Source: Candidatus Hydrogenedentes bacterium ADurb.Bin170 (GTDB lineage Bacteria; Hydrogenedentota; Hydrogenedentia; Hydrogenedentales; CAITNO01). From it: a DNA stretch of 64,000 nt. The stretch lies in NCBI GenBank assembly GCA_002070275.1, contig MWCY01000004.1, forward strand, positions 1 through 64,000, in the 5' to 3' direction. Position numbers and translations under genes: made by a program. Of this stretch, positions 56,937 to 64,000 are shown piece after piece (within the stretch, counting starts at the first letter, position 1; the number at the start of each line of letters is the position of its first letter). A model generated the notes under the pieces. The model saw only the letters and a program-made list of their open reading frames with translations, was not told where the DNA came from and searched no databases.

Positions 56937-58430
56937 ATGCAGGAACAGGAGCACAGTATTTCCTTGGATGACGATACCAGCGGGGACCCTCCGCGAATAG
57001 CAAGACTTGGGTTCACAGGCCGGAGTGCCTTTCAGGCTTTTGTTCTGATCTTTTCCCTTCTCCTCTTCTGCAGTTTGGCTACCAGAGCCAATGGTGCAGC
57101 AGATACCGGCGGGACAGGGCACTTCTCTCATCCCTGGCATGAAATTATTACTCCTTCGGTAATATTTGCCAGTTTTTTCCTGATACTCTGCTCTTTCTTC
57201 TTTTCCTCCTGCGAGGCCTCTTTTCTGTCTCTAAGCAAAGTGCAGCTGCGTGCCCTTCGGGAAACAGGCAGCTGGATTCACGGCCTGACCGCTCAGTTGC
57301 TGGACAAGCCTGCCAGCCTGCTTACCACCATCCTGATGGGAAATACCATCGTGAATGTGCTGCTAAGTATCACCTTTGCAGGCCCGATGACCGCTGTTCT
57401 GCAGAAGAGCTTCCTTCTTTCCGGGACTTCTGCTTATTTGTTGACGGTCGCTGTAACTACTGCCATTCTGCTTTTCTTCTGTGAAAGTCTGCCCAAAATG
57501 CTCGCAGTGGCTCATCCACGAACCTTTGCCATTGCCGCCGCCGTACCGATTTATTGCGTGGAAATGCTCATGACGCCTTTTCGGCTCTTCTCCATGAGCC
57601 TGGTCGGATATCTTTTTAAAGTAACCCGCCTCAGTCAGGTGCCGCCCGCTGTTTTTCTCACGGATGAGGAATTTAAAATCCTTCTCTCTGAAGGAGAGGC
57701 TGCCGGTGCTATTGAAGAAGATGAGCGGCAGATGATTCAGGGAATTCTTGAATTTCAGGATGTGACACTACGGGAAATTCTTTCTCCCCGGCCGGACATT
57801 GTCGCTATCCGGGAATCAGCCACAGTACGCGAGGCGCTTGCCATCGTACGGGAACACGAATATTCACGCATGCCCGTTTATAAAGACAGTCTCGATCGCA
57901 TTTGCGGCATTTTGTACGCCAAAGATCTGCTCCCTGTCACAGAAGACGGAGAGCAGGACAGCCCGGTCACCCAATATATGCGCCGGGCACACTTTGTCCC
58001 GGAAACCATGACCGTGGCAGATTTTGTATCCATGGCTCAGAGGCTTCATATTCATATTGCCATCGTTGTGGATGAGTACGGCGGTACGGAAGGCCTGGTA
58101 ACGCTGCAGGATGCACTGAGAGAAGTGGTGGGCGATATTGGCGAAGAGGACGACGTGGAGCCTCCTTTGTGCGTTGACGGTCCGGATAATTCAAAGCTGA
58201 TCGCCGGCAATTTCCCTCTGTCCGACTTTGCCGAAATGATGGGGCTTACATTGAAAAATGAAGAGCACACCACCCTTGGCGGGTTCCTTCAATCTCAATC
58301 TGAAACAATTCTTGCTGTCGGAGATCATATCGCCTATGAGGGATTATGCTTCCGTGTTGAAGAAATCGATAAGAAGCGCATCACGCTTGTACGGGTGATG
58401 CATGAACCCTGCACTGCGCCGGAAGAATAG
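56937..58430 (+). CDS. CNNM/CBS-domain protein, CorC/HlyC family
   Basis: The 497-residue membrane protein has a charged N-terminal extension, about four membrane helices (CNNM domain, about 75-240), two CBS domains (about 275-400; 'LSPRPDIVAIRESATVREAL', 'VVDEYGGTEGLVTLQDALRE') and a C-terminal CorC/HlyC domain (about 420-490). Members are Mg2+/Co2+ transport or efflux regulators; their specificity is not predicted here. It is followed by a second gene of the same family after 9 nt. The ribosome site before ATG 56937 is weak. Confidence 0.92.
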   Translation: MQEQEHSISLDDDTSGDPPRIARLGFTGRSAFQAFVLIFSLLLFCSLATRANGAADTGGTGHFSHPWHEIITPSVIFASFFLILCSFFFSSCEASFLSLSKVQLRALRETGSWIHGLTAQLLDKPASLLTTILMGNTIVNVLLSITFAGPMTAVLQKSFLLSGTSAYLLTVAVTTAILLFFCESLPKMLAVAHPRTFAIAAAVPIYCVEMLMTPFRLFSMSLVGYLFKVTRLSQVPPAVFLTDEEFKILLSEGEAAGAIEEDERQMIQGILEFQDVTLREILSPRPDIVAIRESATVREALAIVREHEYSRMPVYKDSLDRICGILYAKDLLPVTEDGEQDSPVTQYMRRAHFVPETMTVADFVSMAQRLHIHIAIVVDEYGGTEGLVTLQDALREVVGDIGEEDDVEPPLCVDGPDNSKLIAGNFPLSDFAEMMGLTLKNEEHTTLGGFLQSQSETILAVGDHIAYEGLCFRVEEIDKKRITLVRVMHEPCTAPEE

Positions 58431-58439
58431 TCGGGCCCT

Positions 58440-59681
58440 ATGGATATTTTTATTTTCCTAATGTGTGTACTTGGATCCTTTTTTTTCGCTGCCTACGAGA
58501 CCTGTTTCTATTCTGCGAATCTGATCAGAATCCGACACCTGGCTGAAAAGGAGAATAACAAAACAGCGGTACGGCTGCTGGCTCATTACAAAGATCCGGG
58601 ACGACTGATCACACTGATGCTGGTAGGCACCAATCTTGTCCTCGTTATCGGCACTATTTCTCTCAGCCGGGCAGTCGGTGCCGGATGGACAACATTGATC
58701 GCTACCCCGGTTTATCTTTTTGTCGGAGAAATTGTCCCGAAAAGTATCGCCCGGCACTTTCCTATGCAGATGGTACTGCCTCTTTTTCCGCTTGTCACTT
58801 TTTTTGATCGTCTGCTGGCGCCGATCACCTGGCCCATCGTCCAACTCTCTAAATTGGTGCTCAAAATGCTGGGCCGGGAAGGTGAGCACATGAAGCCGCT
58901 GGCGGGATCCAGAGAAGACGTGCGCATTCTGGTAGATGAAAGTCATGATCAGGGTGCGCTTGACCCCGAAGAGCATGAGATGATCCATTCAGTCATCGCC
59001 CTGCAGAACCAGAGTGCCAAGGAAGTCATGGTGCCGCGCATGCAAATGCTTGCCTTGCCCGAGTCTGCTACACGTCATGAATTAACTGCTTTTTTCATCG
59101 AAAGCGGCAGAACACGCCTGCCCGTGTATGCGGATACTGTTGACCAGATTGTCGGCGTTGTCAATGCCTTTGACCTGATTAAAGACACAAGAACCGATCG
59201 TCAGGACATCGCCCGTTTTATTAAACCTATCATCCATGTGCCGGACACAATGAAATTGGACGACGTGCTGAAAGTGATGCGGGATGCCCGTCAATCTGTT
59301 GCCATTGTAACCGATGAGCACGGGGGTACTGATGGACTGATAACGCTGGAAGATATACTTGAACAGATATTCGGCGAAATCCATGATGAATACGACCTGG
59401 CGCCGACACAACTCAAAAAAATCGGACCCGACGCCTATTTTGTTGACGCACAGATGCCATTGGAGGCGTTTTGCGAAGCGCTGCATATTCCGCTGATAGA
59501 AAACGGGGTAGAAACAGTGGGCGGCTGGGTAACCCGTCTTGCCGGATGTATACCTGAGCGGGGGCAGGTCATTCCCTGGGAGAACCATACAATCATTATT
59601 CTTGAGGGTGCTCCCAACTATATCTCCAGTATCCGGCTGGAATTGAATCAGGAGAAAGCACCCGAACATGACCAAGCATAA
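58440..59681 (+). CDS. CNNM/CBS-domain protein, CorC/HlyC family (second copy)
   Basis: This 413-residue paralogue of the preceding gene lacks its N-terminal extension. It has about three to four membrane helices, two CBS domains ('VMVPRMQMLALPESATRHEL', 'VTDEHGGTDGLITLEDILEQ') and a C-terminal CorC/HlyC domain. The tandem pair probably works together or as a heteromer in divalent cation handling. It overlaps the next gene (lipoprotein) by 14 nt. Confidence 0.92.
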   Translation: MDIFIFLMCVLGSFFFAAYETCFYSANLIRIRHLAEKENNKTAVRLLAHYKDPGRLITLMLVGTNLVLVIGTISLSRAVGAGWTTLIATPVYLFVGEIVPKSIARHFPMQMVLPLFPLVTFFDRLLAPITWPIVQLSKLVLKMLGREGEHMKPLAGSREDVRILVDESHDQGALDPEEHEMIHSVIALQNQSAKEVMVPRMQMLALPESATRHELTAFFIESGRTRLPVYADTVDQIVGVVNAFDLIKDTRTDRQDIARFIKPIIHVPDTMKLDDVLKVMRDARQSVAIVTDEHGGTDGLITLEDILEQIFGEIHDEYDLAPTQLKKIGPDAYFVDAQMPLEAFCEALHIPLIENGVETVGGWVTRLAGCIPERGQVIPWENHTIIILEGAPNYISSIRLELNQEKAPEHDQA

Positions 59682-60633
59682 CGCCTGCTTTACCCGATAT
59701 GCGCTTCGTCCCGTTCGGCCGTTTCTCACGGTCTGTAAGCCTTCTGCCCTTCTTTGGCTGTTGCCTGCTGTTCTTTTAGTATCTCTCACAGGCTGCGTCC
59801 ATCTGGGAACGCCTTTTGAACCCGTCGAACTTCCTGCCGGTGCCCCCTCCGTTCGGGATGTCCTTGCGAGTCTGACTGAAAATGAGGCCCGGCTTCATAA
59901 TTTCAAAGCGACCGGAACCATTATGGTTAAACTCCCGGAAATGGAGGGGATACAGGTTTCCCGGGAAAGCGTTGTGTCTTTCGCCGCCCCGGATTCCCTC
60001 TATGTCCTTGGAAGAAGGTACGGAACCCGTATACTCAACCTCATTTATGATAAAGACTCTTTCCTCATAGAATTTCCCACGCGGCGCGAATATTACTACC
60101 GCCCATCGGAAGAAAGCCTGGGTTCCGTTACCACTGCTGATATTGTGCGGGAAATGTTTCAGCCTGAAGACTGGAAACAATTGAATCCACGCCTGATTCA
60201 AATGACCGCATATGACGAAGAAAAGCAAACAGCCACCCTTGTACTCTGGGAAGGAAGCGGCGTTGCCTTAAGGCATAAACGAACACTTAAACTGCAGGGT
60301 GCGCCCTGGGTCGTGCTGGAGAATATTCTCTATAATGAATCAGGTGTTCCCGTCGCCCGAACAAACAAAAGCCACTATTACAACAACAATGACCTACACT
60401 ATCCTACTCAGATAGAGTGCACTTTCCCGCAGGAAGATGTGTGGATGCGCTTCATCATGAGAAAAGTTGAAACCAACTGCGAGATTGATCCAGCACTCTT
60501 TGATATCCCTGCCAAGCTGTCGGACCTTATATACAAAAAACATAAGCAGGTGGATCTGTTCCGAAGCGACATTACTTCCCTTGACGATCTTTCTGCAGGT
60601 ACGGCGGAAGAAAACCAGGATCCGGTGCCATGA
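59668..60633 (+). CDS. LolA/LolB-fold (DUF4292-like) lipoprotein
   Basis: The 321-residue protein has a long basic N-terminus, a hydrophobic segment and a lipobox in 'SLTGCVHLGT' (Cys at 43). The mature part shows an alternating beta pattern ('NFKATGTIMVKLPEMEGIQV', 'TRILNLIYDKDSFLIEFPTR') like the open beta-barrel of LolA/LolB and DUF4292 proteins that carry lipoproteins or lipids in the envelope. Function is not assigned beyond this fold. It overlaps the upstream CorC gene by 14 nt and the rlmN gene by 4 nt, so it is an integral member of the operon. Confidence 0.75.
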   Translation: MTKHNACFTRYALRPVRPFLTVCKPSALLWLLPAVLLVSLTGCVHLGTPFEPVELPAGAPSVRDVLASLTENEARLHNFKATGTIMVKLPEMEGIQVSRESVVSFAAPDSLYVLGRRYGTRILNLIYDKDSFLIEFPTRREYYYRPSEESLGSVTTADIVREMFQPEDWKQLNPRLIQMTAYDEEKQTATLVLWEGSGVALRHKRTLKLQGAPWVVLENILYNESGVPVARTNKSHYYNNNDLHYPTQIECTFPQEDVWMRFIMRKVETNCEIDPALFDIPAKLSDLIYKKHKQVDLFRSDITSLDDLSAGTAEENQDPVP

Positions 60634-61691
60634 CCGCCGCTTTCGAAGCCTTTCATCTGACAGGCTCCACACCTGAAGAAATGGCAGAACTGCTTTCGGA
60701 GCCACCCCGTCTGGGGCGCCAGATTTTCACCTGGATTCATCGGAAGCGTGTTTTTAACTGCAGCGCCATGACTGATCTTCCCCTCCAGTTAAGAAACCGT
60801 CTCAATGCTCAGGAAACTCTTTTTGCGCTGAAAGTGATAGAAAAAAAGCAGTCAAAGCAAAACGGAACCTGCAAACTTCTGCTGGAATGTGGGGACGGCG
60901 AGCTCATTGAATCTGTGCTGCTCAGGCACAAAGACCGACTGACCTTCTGCCTGTCATCGCAGGCCGGATGTGCGTTAAATTGCTCGTTTTGCGCCACAGG
61001 CCAGTCCGGATTCCGGCGCAGCCTCTCCGCTGCAGAAATGGTTGAGCAGGCGCTTCATCTCGCCTGTGCAGGAAATTTGCAGTCGAACAGCACACCTAAT
61101 CTTGTGTACATGGGCATGGGCGAACCCTTTCAAAACTATGATGCCGTAATGAAAAGTATCGCCCTGCTGATGAATCCGCTGGGGATGGGTATCGGAGCCC
61201 GGAAAATCACTATTTCCACCGCAGGCGATATACCGGGAATAGACCGACTGGCTGAAGAACCCCGCCAACTGCGACTAAGCGTTTCTCTTCATGCCGCACA
61301 TGATGATCTGCGTTCCGCACTGGTTCCTTTAAATAAAAAATACCCGCTTCAAGATTTGCACGATGCTTTGCAGCGGTACCAGAACCGTCGGGGAAGGCAG
61401 ATCACCATTGAATGGACACTTTTGGAGAATACGAATGACTCTCCGGAAGAGGCGCTCCGCCTGGTTTCATTTCTAAAAGGGTTGGATGCGGTCGTGAATG
61501 TAATTCCGTGGAACCCGGTATCCGGGTTGCCGTTTACTCCCTCTCCCCAAAAAAGGCAGGACAGGTTTATGAGCGTGCTGGAACATGCCGGAATTACAGC
61601 GACCTTGCGCCAGGAAAGAGGGGGCGACATTGATGCGGCATGCGGGCAATTGCGTATGCGCCGTAACCGTTCGTTTCGCGAGAAAAGTTAA
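60630..61691 (+). CDS. rlmN: 23S rRNA (adenine-2503-C2)-methyltransferase RlmN
   Basis: This radical SAM enzyme methylates C2 of A2503 in 23S rRNA (and A37 in some tRNAs). The 353 residues contain the CxxxCxxC cluster motif as Cys114, Cys118, Cys121 in 'CALNCSFCATGQ', the SAM-binding 'YMGMGEPFQNYD', and the C-terminal methylated cysteine Cys338 in 'DIDAACGQL'. It is the last gene of the phoH operon and overlaps the lipoprotein stop by 4 nt. The 210-nt spacer behind it is AT-rich and holds the nrfH promoter. Confidence 0.97.
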   Translation: MTAAFEAFHLTGSTPEEMAELLSEPPRLGRQIFTWIHRKRVFNCSAMTDLPLQLRNRLNAQETLFALKVIEKKQSKQNGTCKLLLECGDGELIESVLLRHKDRLTFCLSSQAGCALNCSFCATGQSGFRRSLSAAEMVEQALHLACAGNLQSNSTPNLVYMGMGEPFQNYDAVMKSIALLMNPLGMGIGARKITISTAGDIPGIDRLAEEPRQLRLSVSLHAAHDDLRSALVPLNKKYPLQDLHDALQRYQNRRGRQITIEWTLLENTNDSPEEALRLVSFLKGLDAVVNVIPWNPVSGLPFTPSPQKRQDRFMSVLEHAGITATLRQERGGDIDAACGQLRMRRNRSFREKS

Positions 61692-61828
61692 TACGCTATT
61701 ATTTGCTGGAATGAATGCTTTCCCCGCCCGCAAAGCAAATAAGATGATCGTTATGCTTGGATAAAAACATATCGTTTCAACTGCATATTTTATACACCGC
61801 ATATACATTTTTACTCTTAACAACAGAT

Positions 61829-61858
61829 TTGCTTTGTTTATTCCATTTTATATATTAT
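61829..61858 (+). promoter_or_regulatory. Candidate promoter of nrfHA
   Basis: TTGCTT (61829-61834) is followed after 18 nt by TATTAT (61853-61858), in an AT-rich stretch about 45 nt before the nrfH start. An imperfect dyad ATTAT...ATAAT follows directly and could bind a regulator. No recognisable FNR-type palindrome was found. Confidence 0.4.
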
Positions 61859-61901
61859 CTGTAAGGTAATAATAACTTAAGTCTGAGTGGAGACGGACAC
61901 C

Positions 61902-62381
61902 GTGGCTGACTTTCTTCAACATACCTGGCTGAGGCGGCTTTTTTACGCATCCCTGTTTTTCGGCATTTCTTCGGGTCTTGGTCTCGGAGTAGGAACTTAC
62001 ACGTTCTTTTATGCCAAAGGCTTATCCTACATGAACGATGATGCGGAAACATGCGCCAATTGCCATGTGATGAAGGAGTACTACGACGGTTGGGTTAAAT
62101 CCAGTCACAAGGCTGTTGCCGTCTGTAATGACTGCCATACTCCCCATAATTTTTTTGGAAAATACTGGGTAAAAGCGATGAATGGCATGCATCATTCCTA
62201 TGCTTTTACCACCGGGTTCTTCCCCGACAACATTCAAATCAGACCAGGGAACCGTCAGGTGACCGAGGGCGCATGCCGTTATTGTCACAGCAAAATCGTT
62301 GAGGAAGTGGATCGTTTCGGACACGGGCCTCAGGCTTTGGACTGCATTAGATGCCACACTTCTGTGGGTCATTTAAAATAG
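61902..62381 (+). CDS. nrfH: Cytochrome c nitrite reductase small subunit NrfH (tetrahaem)
   Basis: NrfH is the membrane-anchored quinol dehydrogenase that feeds electrons to NrfA. The 159 residues have one N-terminal helix (about 12-36) and four CXXCH haem motifs beginning at Cys51, Cys75, Cys125 and Cys148. Met57 in 'CANCHVM' matches the unusual axial ligand known for haem 1. The start is a GTG at 61902 with GGAG 9 nt upstream; a GTG at 61887 is in frame but lacks such a site. It precedes nrfA by 46 nt. Confidence 0.95.
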   Translation: MADFLQHTWLRRLFYASLFFGISSGLGLGVGTYTFFYAKGLSYMNDDAETCANCHVMKEYYDGWVKSSHKAVAVCNDCHTPHNFFGKYWVKAMNGMHHSYAFTTGFFPDNIQIRPGNRQVTEGACRYCHSKIVEEVDRFGHGPQALDCIRCHTSVGHLK

Positions 62382-62427
62382 TATCATTGGTTTATGTAGT
62401 TTTTATCGGGAAAGGAATCACAGCGTT

Positions 62428-63888
62428 ATGAGCTCCAGCAACAGGTCCGATTATTCCGCAGCATTGCCGTGGCGGCGTATTCTGATTGTTATTATTGTTA
62501 CCGGTGCACTGGCTGCAGGGGCGACTCTGGGAGTCACCGGGCTCCTCATCAACATCTTCCAACGCCAGCAGGAAGCGAAGAACCCCTTCATGCGTGTCGT
62601 TGAAGTGACCGATGAAACAACCGATCCTGCGCAATGGGGCATGAATTTCCCCATGCAGTATGATCAGTATAAGCAGACTGTTGATATGGAGCGCACTAAT
62701 TTCGGCGGCAGTGAAGCGGTACCCCACACTCCTACCGATGAAGATCCCCGCACAGTGACAGCCAAGAGCAAACTGGAAACAATCCCTCTTCTCAAACGCC
62801 TTTGGGCAGGCTATGCCTTTTCCATCGACTACAGGGAAAAGCGCGGTCATGCCTATATGCTTGATGACCAGACCTTCACGCAGCGCCAGAAAGTGCAGCA
62901 GTACGGAAACTGCATGAACTGCCATGCCTCCATGTATACAGTGTATAAAGAGATTGGCAATGGCGATCTTCAGGCCGGTTTTGAAAAAATCAACCCCATG
63001 AAGTATCAGGATGCCCGAAAACTGGTAGAACATCCTGTGGCCTGTATTGATTGCCACGACCCGGAAACCATGCAGCTTCGCATTACCCGCCCGTCTTTCA
63101 TGACCGGCATCCGTGCCGCAAAACTTGCGGAAGAAGGTATTGCCGATTATGACGTGAACACCATGGCAACGCGCCAGGAAATGCGCACTTTTGTATGTGC
63201 CCAATGCCACGTCGAATACTATTTTGCTCCGGATGAAAGCCGCCGCCTCACCTTCCCCTGGTATAAAGGCCGCCGGGCAGATCAGATTCTCGACTATTAC
63301 AGTGAAATCGGCTTTACAGACTGGACACACAAAGAAACCGGCGCCCAGATGCTCAAGGCACAGCACCCGGAATTTGAAATGTGGAGCCAGGGCACCCATT
63401 CGGCAGCAGGGGTCGCTTGTGCAGATTGCCATATGCCTTACATGCGTCAGGGCGGCCTGAAGATCAGTGATCACCATGTACGCAGCCCGCTGTTGAACAT
63501 CAATAACTCCTGCCAGACATGCCATAAAGTATCGGAAGAAGAACTCCTGCAGCGGGTAAACCGCATTCAGGAACGCACTGTGGAAATGTGCAATATGGCT
63601 CTTGAGGGGCTTGCCACCTTCATCGACGATCTCGTAGAAGCAAAAGATGGTGGTCTGGCTGAAGCGCAATTGCATGAGGCCTATCAGTGCCAGCGCGGTG
63701 CCAGCTTCCTTATCGACATTGTACAGTCTGAAAACTCTCACGGATTCCATGCTCCCCAGGAATCAGCCCGTCTTCTTTTTAAAGCAATGGATTATCTGCG
63801 CCGCGGTGAAATCGCGCTGCAGGCAAAAGAAATAGCAGCAAAGGAAGAAGCCCCCTCATCTTTGGAAGCAACAGAGACCGCTTCTTGA
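62428..63888 (+). CDS. nrfA: Ammonia-forming cytochrome c nitrite reductase NrfA with CXXCH haem 1
   Basis: NrfA reduces nitrite to ammonium with six electrons in the periplasm. The 486 residues have one N-terminal hydrophobic segment (about 17-43) and five CXXCH motifs beginning at Cys162, Cys206, Cys257, Cys331 and Cys362. In classical NrfA haem 1, the catalytic one, is bound by CXXCK; here it reads 'CMNCH', as in some known CXXCH-type NrfAs. Landmark residues are present: Tyr264 in 'CAQCHVEYYF' and His313 in 'QHPEFEMW'. It forms the NrfHA complex with the upstream gene. A strong terminator follows. Confidence 0.95.
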   Translation: MSSSNRSDYSAALPWRRILIVIIVTGALAAGATLGVTGLLINIFQRQQEAKNPFMRVVEVTDETTDPAQWGMNFPMQYDQYKQTVDMERTNFGGSEAVPHTPTDEDPRTVTAKSKLETIPLLKRLWAGYAFSIDYREKRGHAYMLDDQTFTQRQKVQQYGNCMNCHASMYTVYKEIGNGDLQAGFEKINPMKYQDARKLVEHPVACIDCHDPETMQLRITRPSFMTGIRAAKLAEEGIADYDVNTMATRQEMRTFVCAQCHVEYYFAPDESRRLTFPWYKGRRADQILDYYSEIGFTDWTHKETGAQMLKAQHPEFEMWSQGTHSAAGVACADCHMPYMRQGGLKISDHHVRSPLLNINNSCQTCHKVSEEELLQRVNRIQERTVEMCNMALEGLATFIDDLVEAKDGGLAEAQLHEAYQCQRGASFLIDIVQSENSHGFHAPQESARLLFKAMDYLRRGEIALQAKEIAAKEEAPSSLEATETAS

Positions 63889-63925
63889 GCGCCCGACCAA
63901 AATAGTACCTGTGTAAAAAGAACAT

Positions 63926-63960
63926 GCCTCCTGCCGTACAGATGCGGCAGGAGGCTTTTT
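63926..63960 (+). terminator. Rho-independent terminator of nrfHA
   Basis: GCCTCCTGCCG (63926-63936) pairs perfectly with CGGCAGGAGGC (63945-63955) across an 8-nt loop, followed by TTTTT. It lies 37 nt behind the nrfA stop. Confidence 0.96.
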
Positions 63961-64000
63961 AAATCCTGCATTGTCGACTGTCATTATCGCAACTACAGTA

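Noticed and set aside
62392-63750. 452-codon open frame on - opposite nrfA
   Set aside because: It mirrors nrfA, whose five haem motifs are clear. The antisense frame is a by-product of codon use.

Overview
The window looks like chromosome from a Gram-negative, rod-shaped bacterium that can live anaerobically. Evidence for this is a complete elongasome operon (mreB-mreC-mreD-mrdA-rodA), several lipoproteins with lipoboxes, an NrfHA nitrite-to-ammonia reductase and a 2-hydroxyacyl-CoA dehydratase-family protein. Tat-exported Gfo/Idh/MocA oxidoreductases, DUF1080 proteins, a HEAT-DUF1080 fusion, a LamG protein, a DUF6786-like protein and a Hanks-type kinase with a zinc ribbon suggest the PVC superphylum or a neighbour such as Hydrogenedentota. 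That placement is inference from gene content; no marker gene was compared.

Layout. 1-420 is the right end of an IS3-family element (left part outside the window), followed by about 530 nt of non-coding flank and a pentapeptide-repeat protein. 1.7-11.9 kb is a sugar-oxidation island: a Tat-type Gfo/Idh/MocA enzyme on +, a five-gene - strand operon (cupin isomerase-like, TIM-barrel isomerase-like, Gfo/Idh/MocA, HEAT-DUF1080, Tat Gfo/Idh/MocA), and a divergent DUF1080 protein. This set of families fits a 3-keto-glycoside pathway. 12-15.2 kb holds glycerol kinase and a secreted LamG protein that carries a beta-propeller inside the LamG fold. 15.3-21.1 kb is the - strand rod-shape operon with a good promoter in front of mreB. 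A 57-residue ferredoxin follows, then trkA and trkH for K+ uptake and an orphan DNA methylase-like gene.

26-30 kb (- strand) holds a polytopic membrane protein, a lipoprotein and the kinase. 30-34 kb (+) holds a zinc alcohol dehydrogenase-like enzyme, rnhB and a TPR lipoprotein. 33.9-42.9 kb (- strand) reads ppiD-like, trxB, a lone gspF-like gene, a membrane-anchored parvulin, argS and tex. At 43 kb two divergent promoters appear to overlap; the + one leads to a UDP-glucose dehydrogenase family protein that has lost the catalytic cysteine. Next come an acyl-CoA synthetase and three exported proteins (DUF6786-like, a GH42-like protein without the expected catalytic glutamates, an esterase), then a lone 2-hydroxyacyl-CoA dehydratase-type gene on -.

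52.8-61.7 kb is a seven-gene + strand operon: phoH (apparently starting at ACG), pgpH, ybeY, two CorC/CNNM-CBS genes, a LolA/B-like lipoprotein and rlmN. The window closes with nrfH-nrfA and a strong terminator. No tRNA, rRNA or CRISPR array was seen. Start codons were moved from the longest possible reading frame wherever a Shine-Dalgarno sequence decided the case; those choices are given gene by gene.
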